NCBI GenBank assembly: GCA_035048485.1
Contig: CM068590.1
Span: forward strand, 13,562,494-13,626,493
Source of the DNA: Pteria penguin
Lineage: Eukaryota > Mollusca > Bivalvia > Pterioida > Pteriidae
Reading direction: 5' to 3'
DNA: 64,000 nt
Shown here: piece after piece, positions 56,400 to 64,000 of the stretch
Layout of the letters: every line of letters starts with the position of its first letter
Position numbering within the stretch: the first letter of the stretch is position 1
Program-made: the position numbers and the translations under genes
Notes under the pieces: generated by a model
Database searches by the model: none
Seen by the model: the letters and a program-made list of their open reading frames with translations, nothing else
What the model was told of the DNA's origin: nothing

Positions 56400-59300
56400 T
56401 CATCGTGTACAAACAACACATGTGAGCTCTCTGCCATCTACATACGGTGGACACTTCAAAGATCCGCATATGCCTTCCACCTTGTACAGCAGACTGCCAT
56501 CTTCATTGCCATAACCAGAATAAAGACTTTCTGCCTTTTCGTCCACACAAACGTATTGTGTGGCAGATTTAAACTTGTGATATCCGGCCATAAGATAACC
56601 CTGGTATTCAGAATGCCATCCTTTGTAACATTGTTTGCGTGCTAAAGATAAGAAAAGGGCGATTGTATTAAACTGTATTTGCATAGAAACATACATACGT
56701 ACAAACACACACACATATACACACACGCATACATATATACATGTTATGCATGCATGCACGCACGCACGCACGCATGAATGCATGCGTACGTACATACATA
56801 CATACATACATACATACATACATACATACATACATACACTGAACAAAAAAGAGAAGTATATTAATAAATTGGATTGAAATACCCTGCAATTTTGAAAAAT
56901 TAAATTATTTAATATCAAATATGAATCGTTGTCCGCTACATTTCAATGTTAAATGGTCGTGCTTAGTGAAGCTTAACTCGTCTCGCGACGCGGTGAGCAA
57001 AAAGGACCCAAAGTCCGTGCTAGGCGATATTGACCACGTGTATCTAGACTTTTAATCACTTTATCAATAGTTAAAACGAAATCGGAGAGCAAAATTACTA
57101 TTGTGATTAAATCAACTATGCCAGGATAACGTCACAGCACACACAGCGAAAATAGCAACAACATTTCTTAATTAGAGCAATGTTGAACTGGCCCCTGGTC
57201 TGTCTTCTATTGCACATGTATGTAGTAATATCCCTCGTTCAAACCGAATTTTAATTCAGGAAATAGTCTGTCTTTCGGGAGCAATAATCATAACCATATT
57301 GCTAGATATGTTCTGTATTCAAATACTAATTTGTATGAAAAGCGTTACTACAATTACAGTGGAAGCGTTTAGTAGATTTGTATTTGAAATTTATAAATGT
57401 AAAGATGCATTTTTCGTGTCTCTAACTGATGGTATTTAAGGACTTATTCTGCGTAACAGTCTTATTCTCAAATGTCGGATTGTCCATTTCATTACAAAAA
57501 TTTTAAGAAATTGCTACAAGATGAAAGAACAAATACACATTAGGCTCTTTCACAAAGGCACCTCAAAAACGAAGAATAAACAAGAAAAACATCACAACAT
57601 AAGCTTGTATTTCTGTTACGGGACCGACTTTGGGCGGTCTATCGAAGTAAAACTCCTCACTCCATTGGTGTAGATACAGTTTACACGCATTTCAATGAAA
57701 GTAAGCATATGTTTAACACGTCAAAACCATGATTTTTGAGCAAACCAGGTTTTTCTTGACGTTGTATGCTTGTTAAATTAATACTTATTCCTCTTCCCCA
57801 TTATATTATTCAAATGCAGAAAGTTATTTGTTCACCTGGTATCATATTGACGGCTGAGGGACCTTTTTTCCAGCAGACAGCACATGGTACATCGAGATTA
57901 TGAAGATCTTTCCTTCCATCTTTCAATTTGTACGTCTCATATTCTGTTCCATACATGTAAGCGTTGTCTCCCTCCCGCCCATCTACATAAATGCCCCATT
58001 GTGGATCCCTAGGAAGACATACATACTGAGCTGCACTACCCGGATTGTCCCAAAAAGATCCTCCGGTGAAACCTGTAAGAGAATATTTTTTACGAGATAT
58101 TTTCATCACAAATACAATTTGTGAGTATAACAGATATAATACATCACAGAAGTTGAGATGATGAATGCTTTATGCCGAATACCTGAATACACCAACTGAG
58201 CGTCGTTTGGACACGTCTTCTTGCCCCACCTTGTATAGACGACACTGCTTCCTATTTAATACAAATATTCCTATATAATCTGTAATATGTATTAGAATGA
58301 AACATAAGTAAAAAACGAAGAAATACCGAGGGGTAAACCATATCTCATAGTCCATGGAATAAAGGAGACAATATCGTTTTTAGTGTCATATTCAGACAAA
58401 TGCGACCCCCAATAAAATCGAGGTGAGACCAGGTGCCCGGGAGGTGTAAGCGTCTCCTAGTTGCATGCGTCGTAAAAGTCCTGCAATAACCTTTCAAATC
58501 GAGGAGGTAAATACATAAATATACACGCATGAACATGCGAAGGAGACAGGAACGCGAAGTCAAATTTCCCATTCAAGGCAGGAAATGCTGCCTGTCTGAA
58601 ATTCCGGTGTCGGAAACGCAGGTGAACAAATATCCGTATATACATGTATACACGTTTTATGTCAAATCAAGTAAAGCCGGCGTGGCCTAGTGGTACCCTG
58701 ATCGGGAGGCCGGGGTTCGAGTCCCTCTCTGGTCATGCCGGTGTTCTGTCTTTCGGATGAGACAGTAAAGACCGAGGCCCCGTGTCGTGGTATGTATGGC
58801 ACGTTAAAGATCCCTCACTGCTTAGGGTGGGTCCGTTGCAAAGGTCAATATTTGTATGCCCCGCATCAGACAGATGCCGTCACAATATACGTGAAATGAC
58901 GTAAAACAAAAATCAATCAATCAAATCAGGTATAGTTAAAAAGTTAAGATGGTTATTTAGTATGGCCAGGTCCCAAAATATCTGTATCTGTAATATGTAT
59001 TAGAATGAAACATTATAATTAAAGAACGAAGAAGTACCGAAAAGTAAACCATATCTCAGAGTCCATGGAATAAAGGGGACAATATCGTGTTTAGTGTCAT
59101 ATTCAGACAAATGCGAACCCCAAAGGGGTTTAACCTCCATATCTTAATCGGATGGGAACAGGAAAATAGCTGAGGAAACTTCCGATTTAAGAGTTAGTCT
59201 GTGAGTATAAACTGGTTATTTCTCACATAAACTATGTATTAGAAAATGATATTCACTATTCGTTCGAAGCTGTATGTTTCCGTTTTGTCGTGATGCTTGT

Positions 59301-61421
59301 CATAAAGTCGACACGCACTGCAGATTTTGAGCCCTTCATATGTTTCCTATACGTACTTTACATAGTTTACATCAAATCAATGGAATTGAATGCACTATTT
59401 AATGTAATTATTTGGAAATATTGTTACATGCATATAAAAAAGCATATATAGGACTCATATTCTAAACAGGAAATGCTAATAAAACATGGTATGTAGGAGT
59501 ATAACAATAATAAGACAAAGCAGGTGTGAATATCACATAGTTAATGTCTATTTAACAGTTGCCAATCAAATGAAAATCTAACTTAACAACCGGAAAAGAT
59601 CCAATATTTGGCACGTCAGGTCCGCAGAACCAACCATTGATCCCAATAGAAGTCGATAATTGTATATTATAACCTCACCATAGGAGACCTCGATGATATT
59701 GAATGTTCACCATTGCAATGTCCCCCTTTTCCTTAACATGTACTGTACATATCATATATTATACCTTTAACGGTGTTTCACTGTGGAAAGGTTTATAATT
59801 TAAAACTTGAAAATCCCTAGATTTCAGAGTAAAAGATTAATTCCCAGTGAAATGTTTTAAATTGGTTTTTCCAGTCTCAGAATTCAGATAATCGAAACCT
59901 ATACTTATTTCTCTTTGTTTTCTGTCGATTTTACAAAAAGTAGGTTAGACCGACAGTGAGGCACAGTCTTAACATAACATTATATTCACGTCTCGTTAAC
60001 GTGAAGTTTGCTTTCCTCGTGCGATCAGGACTGCTGAGCACACGTATTTGCGTTAACGCAGATATCCACATGAACTTAATTTCGAGACCGCGTGAACGCG
60101 CTTGACAGCCACGTTCACTTGCTTACAACTTAAAACTTGTATTAACATGTTTATACAGAGGGATTTGAGGAAGAATATATAATACATATATATATGTATT
60201 GTGTATTTAGATATAAACCATATTAATGTGTAAGTAAAATATTTAGAATTTAATAAAACCCTTCCGAGTTAAGGGATATTTTTAAAAGTATTGAACGCAA
60301 TTTCCGAACAGACTTTAATTAAATTTCTTCTTACTTTAGGAAAATAATAATGATAATAATTATTACATATAATACACGTTTTTACGGCGACATTTGCGGC
60401 ATTTTAATTAGATCCATTTTATGTTCTCCATCCGTACTGCATAGAGAATTACAAATATAGACATGTGAACGTGCGACTTGACCCAGCGCACGCCAGAATA
60501 AATCGCGTTAACGCGAATTCCCTCCCGCGTTAACGCAAGGAGCGCACGGGCGTCCGGTCGAGCAGTCCTAGCACGTGTGCTAAAGCAGTCTTCGTGACCG
60601 CTTTTCGCGTTAACGTGTATGTTATGTTAGGACTGCACACCCACCCCCCCCCCCAACCCCAAAAACAAAAGAGAGACACGAGTGTTTAATGTTTTTGAAA
60701 ACAAATGCATATAATTATTTTTCACATCCAATGTTCTTATTCGTATAGCATTTTCTTATTAGATTCCCAGTCCTGCGCATATATTCTAATCATAAATTAA
60801 AGCAGGTTTCAAACAATGTTTATTGTAATTTTACTGTAAACAAAGTGTGGAATGTTATAGGTATCGTATTTGAAGAGCTATATTAATATGTAATGTAAAC
60901 AGCTATGCCAAGGTTAACTTACCTGAACGAATGTCATATTTCTTGTTATTATCCTAACATACATGAAAATAATATCCAGGTTTGGCCCCTTGAAGTATTC
61001 ATTAAATCAATTTATGGAGTATGGGTCAATCCAAAATATAAGACAAGGGGCAATCACCAAGGCATGGAAAGTCAAATATATATCACACGATACGGAGAAT
61101 CAAGCATCAACTTTACAATTCTGCCAAACACCATAATGTTGGTTAGGTTTTACTGAATGTGAGCAGCCTGTTTGCAGTAGTAATACGGAATTAATTGTTC
61201 ATATAAAAAGTGATAAATGGGTCTTTTCTGAATGCACACTACATGTATACATATACATTACCTTTCGCTTCAGATACCTCAGAAATCTTTTGTTTCACAT
61301 ACTTTTCCAAAGCGCTGATATTCTTTCGCAAGGTTGTTATTTCCTCTGTCAATATATCATCACAGCTGTCCTGTGGGAAAATTGCGGTAGGCAAAAGCAG
61401 CATGAGAATTATGAACTTCAT
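56400..61421 (-). CDS. Short-chain collagen C4-like secreted protein, four coding exons
   Basis: Exons, minus strand: 61421-61262, 58251-58183, 58072-57836, 56641-56400. All junctions are phase 1, with GT donors (GTAAT, GTATTC, then GTTCACC read as GTGAAC at 57835) and AG acceptors, and they join without a stop into 235 residues. Residues 1-16 (MKFIILMLLLPTAIFP) are a signal peptide; about 24-53 is a charged heptad-like coiled coil. The C4-type domain follows: YTRWGKKTCP, QLVYSGFTGGSFW, QYVCLPRDPQWGIYVDGREG, YGTEYET, LDVPCAVC, MIPARKQCYKGW, EYQGYLMAGY, GSLKCPPYVDGRELTCVVC. This cysteine-rich domain resembles the non-collagenous end of sponge short-chain collagen and is abundant in bivalve secreted proteins. 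No Gly-X-Y collagen repeat is present. Its role is unknown; secretion and coiled-coil oligomerisation are inferred. A pyrimidine-rich acceptor (TTGATTTCAG) directly precedes the ATG, suggesting an upstream non-coding exon. Confidence 0.88.
56754..56836. repeat. (GCAC)n and (CATA)n microsatellite in intron 3
   Basis: GCACGCAC-type units, then a long CATA tract (about 56791-56836). It lies inside the third intron of the C4-like gene (56642-57835). Confidence 0.95.
57605..57690 (-). mobile_element. Possible RT family A tail relic in intron 3
   Basis: GGACCGACTTTGGGCGGTC and CATTGGTGTAGATACAGTTT echo ACCGACTTAGGACGGTC and ATGGTGTGGTTAACCGGTTT in the family A tail (12570-12645). Short and diverged. 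Confidence 0.35.
58280..59122. repeat. Intronic direct duplication flanking a SINE
   Basis: 58280-58412 recurs at 58988-59122 (shared TCTGTAATATGTATTAGAAT, ACCATATCTCA, GTCCATGGAATAAAGG, CATATTCAGACAAATGCGA) at an offset of about 708-710 bp, within intron 1 of the C4-like gene. The adjacent 69-bp exon (58183-58251) is not part of the duplication. A family-2 SINE lies between the copies. Confidence 0.8.
58674..58920 (+). mobile_element. tRNA-derived SINE, family 2, with target-site duplication
   Basis: A box TGGCCTAGTGG (58683-58693), B box GGTTCGAGTCC (58714-58724), central domain with CTTTCGGATGAGACAGTAAA and GGCACGTTAAAGATCCCTCA, tail with CAGATGCCGTCAC and repeated ATCA. A flanking near-perfect 12-bp repeat TCAAATCARGTA lies at 58662-58673 and 58921-58932. 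It sits in intron 1, antisense to the gene. Confidence 0.88.
59964..60635. mobile_element. 672-bp inverted-repeat element with GTTAACG clusters
   Basis: Ends CAGTCTTAACATAACAT (59964-59980) and ATGTTATGTTAGGACTG (60619-60635) are inverted repeats with 16 of 17 matching. Both subterminal regions carry the palindromic GTTAAC motif in contexts such as GCGTTAACGC: near 59995 and 60053 on the left, and near 60507, 60527 and 60607 on the right. AGGACTGCT / AGCAGTCCT and GCACACGT / ACGTGTGC are further inverted pairs. The centre is AT-rich and non-coding. MITE-like; superfamily not assigned. It lies in intron 1 of the C4-like gene. Confidence 0.75.
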
Positions 61422-61616
61422 CTGAAATCAAGATATAAATCAATCCCGCAGAGAACAACAAGAACAACAATAATAACAACAAAATCATCATCAGCAACAA
61501 AATATAATAATATTGATTTTTGTTTTAACGTCACACCACGAATATTTCTCGTATATGGTGACGGTAAATCTAATAATAAACCAAAAGTATGAATTCTATT
61601 TGGAAACTTGCTACTG

Positions 61617-61641
61617 CACACACACACACACACACACACAA
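61617..61641. repeat. (CA)n microsatellite
   Basis: Short CA repeat upstream of the C4-like start codon, in the presumed 5' UTR intron. Confidence 0.9.
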
Positions 61642-62045
61642 AATAATGATTCACTTTGCAATTTTAGTATAATTGTAGTTTAAACTGTTAGTTTAAAAGT
61701 ATAAAACAAAGAGGAAATAGTTAATAATATGAGTCAAAAGATATTTCTAATGAAATTAACATATACATCTCAATCAGAAATATGGATTAGTGGCTCTGAT
61801 ATCAATATGTTTATAGCTAAAATATTTCAAGTGATTGTTTGCGCTGTGTTTATACAATGGTTGATATGGTTGGGAGAATATTATGTCAAAATAATTGTCA
61901 CAAGGCTGAGCTTGTGTATACCCATACTATTCCATTATTTAGTACTCGTATCTTATTTGCTAGTATATCATTCTTATTCCGTTAATTATGATAATTGCAA
62001 AATGCATTAACAGTAAAACAGATAATGCCTGAAAATAAAATTTTG

Positions 62046-62094
62046 AAAAAAAAAAAAAAAAAAAAACAAAAAAAAAAAACAAAAAAAAAAAAAA
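62046..62094. repeat. A-rich tract
   Basis: Almost uninterrupted A with three single C bases. It could be the A-tail of a plus-strand retroinsertion; the sequence before it (62000-62045) is not recognised. Confidence 0.8.
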
Positions 62095-62566
62095 TCCCCT
62101 CAAATACCAAGATAAATTCCAAATTACAATTGGTAGGCCCGTTAACCGGGGTTAACCATATCAATTGAGTATCGATTGATACTTGTTTTGCCCTACAGCT
62201 AAGTCAGATGTCATTCCCTTTCCCTGTGACAGGAGAGTATCATAGAAAAATATGTTGAAATTATAATACTTAAACTGGAAACATCTATTTAAATGTGCAA
62301 TCCTTTCAATTGTAAACGATTAAATTATTTATCATAGAATTCCAATAAATTTAAAACAGATTTAGGGATAAGAAACAGCAAAATACCTTAATAAACGATG
62401 AAGTAATATTATAGTTATATGACAAATGAAGATAAATAGGTAAATTTAAATAAAAAATTGAAAGAAATGAATAATTGAAAACCACAATTAAAATGTAAAC
62501 ATGTAACTGAAAAGCAGTAAATTGTAGCTATTAATTGAAAGCAAGTTCTTGGATAACGCTGCGTAC

Positions 62567-62625
62567 CTTTGAACGATGTTTCTGAAACAAAACACCAAAG
62601 TGTACCAAGATTAAAAGAGTATATA
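62567..62625 (-). promoter_or_regulatory. Tentative promoter and 5' UTR exon of the C4-like gene
   Basis: On the minus strand a TATATA (62625-62620) is followed about 30 bases later by a possible start region near 62595 and a consensus-like donor, AAAG then GTACGC, at 62567/62566. A splice from here to the acceptor just before the ATG at 61421 would give a non-coding first exon. This is built from short signals only. Confidence 0.2.
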
Positions 62626-62626
62626 T

Positions 62627-64000
62627 CTGCTTCCCGCAAGATGACCTGAACATTAACACGTATATATTTAAGTACTCTACTCATTCTGATGACAACTGCT
62701 TCAGTCATTCAAACAGTAAACACACTGACTAGTTTAATTAACTTTAACTGCTAAAAATTTGGAAGAATAAGTTATGTATATGACATAACACTTATTCTGA
62801 GTACGTATGTTTCGAACCATCATGAAATTTAAAATTAAGATTCGTTTTATGTCAAGGTAACAGTTAAATGAAGTTTCACCACTAGTTAGCTTAGCTAAGG
62901 TTTATAGATTTAAACAAATGGCGACGGATATCGGGCAACCACCAAACAACTGATGCAAACATGTATAACTTCGTAAATGAAACAATTGTCAATATTCCTA
63001 ATATCAGGAATATAATTCATTATATGAAAACACAAAAGGCTGATGGTATCAAGTAATTTTTCCCGGATACGTCATAATGGTGTTTCAGTGAAATTTTTCG
63101 GGTTTTAACGCTATGCGCAATGTCGGTTTATGATGAAACGCTTTAAAAGTGATATATATTAAAAGTATTCTAATGTATATTTCCATCCAGCTCCTGACGA
63201 TACATTCTTTTAACAAATAGTAGTTGTCTACTACAATAGACACATTATTGTTTTTTTTTTCAGAAATAGTAAAGAATGAATGAGAAATGATGGGGCAAGT
63301 ATGTATTCAAATTCATTCCCATGACAAAAGTTCAAATTTATATCCCACAATAAAGTATAAAATATATAAAGGCACACTATAATGACAAAACAAAAATCAT
63401 GTTATATTGAAATGAAAAGGGACTACTTGACGATATAAACAATGATGAAATTTATATCAAAAATCTTTTCCTGTGCTTTTAATATCATATTATCATCAAA
63501 AGTATTCTATTTTATTTTAATCAAGTATTCAGGCCCAGATGTCATATACGAGTACATTCATTATTCATACTATTTTAAGTGGAGAAATAAACATTAGTAC
63601 GTGAAGTATTTTAGTTACGCTTCATGTGATAGAACTTATAGCAAAACATATAAAATATAACAATGTTGAATGATTAGTTTTTCAGTAAGACTGTCTTCAT
63701 TGGTTATCTAAAGTATTAATACTATTTAAACGTATGCAGATTTGTACGAACAAAGTCTGAAAAACTTACTTTCTTACTCAGTGGTCGAGTGTAACAGAAT
63801 TACAATTTACAAATATTGGTGTGAATTTATACTATAAAAAAAGGTTGGATTGTAATATAAAAAATAGAATAGATCATATTAATAATTTGCTATGCAATAG
63901 ATGAGTGATATATATACTTACATTGAATAATGAAATATCGCTGTATATAATTGTACATTTGAATTCAGTTTATAGAATTGTCATACAAGTGATATTGATA
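62627..64000. other. AT-rich DNA, nothing recognised
   Basis: No gene, RNA or repeat recognised to the end of the window. Confidence 0.5.

Noticed and set aside
56635..56889. Open frames across 56.6-56.9 kb on both strands (CMYV and HTYI repeats)
   Set aside because: Run through the CATA microsatellite in intron 3; only the true exon end at 56641 is coding.
60905..61156. 83-codon plus-strand frame in intron 1 of the C4-like gene
   Set aside because: Not recognised, and antisense inside an intron; length is within chance for AT-rich DNA.

Overview
The window looks like AT-rich nuclear DNA from a marine mollusc, most probably a bivalve. There is no operon structure and ORFs are short. Repeats dominate: several tRNA-derived SINE families, Penelope-type retroelement remains, hAT-like ends, MITE-like elements and microsatellites. 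The one convincing gene is a spliced secreted protein of the short-chain collagen C4-like family, which is common in bivalves and sponges. Species cannot be read from the sequence alone.

Layout. 1-7030: mixed repeats, including one good candidate internal exon (784-846, + strand), two SINEs with target-site duplications, and a 5'- and 3'-truncated reverse-transcriptase (RT) element. 7031-40963: a roughly 34-kb satellite/minisatellite built on a 34-bp unit, in the order of 850-900 units by length. It has higher-order duplications and three blocks in inverted orientation (about 25.65-27.16, 28.08-29.28 and 33.74-34.73 kb). It is interrupted by a 2.56-kb RT element (12446-15003) and a 0.9-kb element with terminal inverted repeats (35314-36210). 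The array's right end abuts a hAT-like terminus. 41.0-48.7 kb: hAT-like ends, microsatellites, a decayed Penelope-like element with RT and GIY-YIG endonuclease (43251-44784) followed by a hammerhead-ribozyme-like core, and SINE pieces. 48.7-54.2 kb: further copies of the first RT family (one with a nested SINE), another SINE, and a 145-bp tandem repeat. 56.35-62.6 kb: the short-chain collagen C4-like gene on the minus strand, four coding exons, 235 predicted residues. Its introns hold a SINE, a 672-bp inverted-repeat element and an intronic duplication. 62.6-64 kb: AT-rich DNA with nothing recognised.

The many overlapping ORFs in the satellite are a property of the unit: one strand has no stop codon in any of its three frames. 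I do not treat them as genes. The points most worth pursuing are the architecture of the 34-bp array, the in-frame stop codons shared between copies of the RT family, the hammerhead-like motifs, and the two inverted-repeat elements with dense subterminal motifs (GCGCTAA-type and GTTAACG-type).
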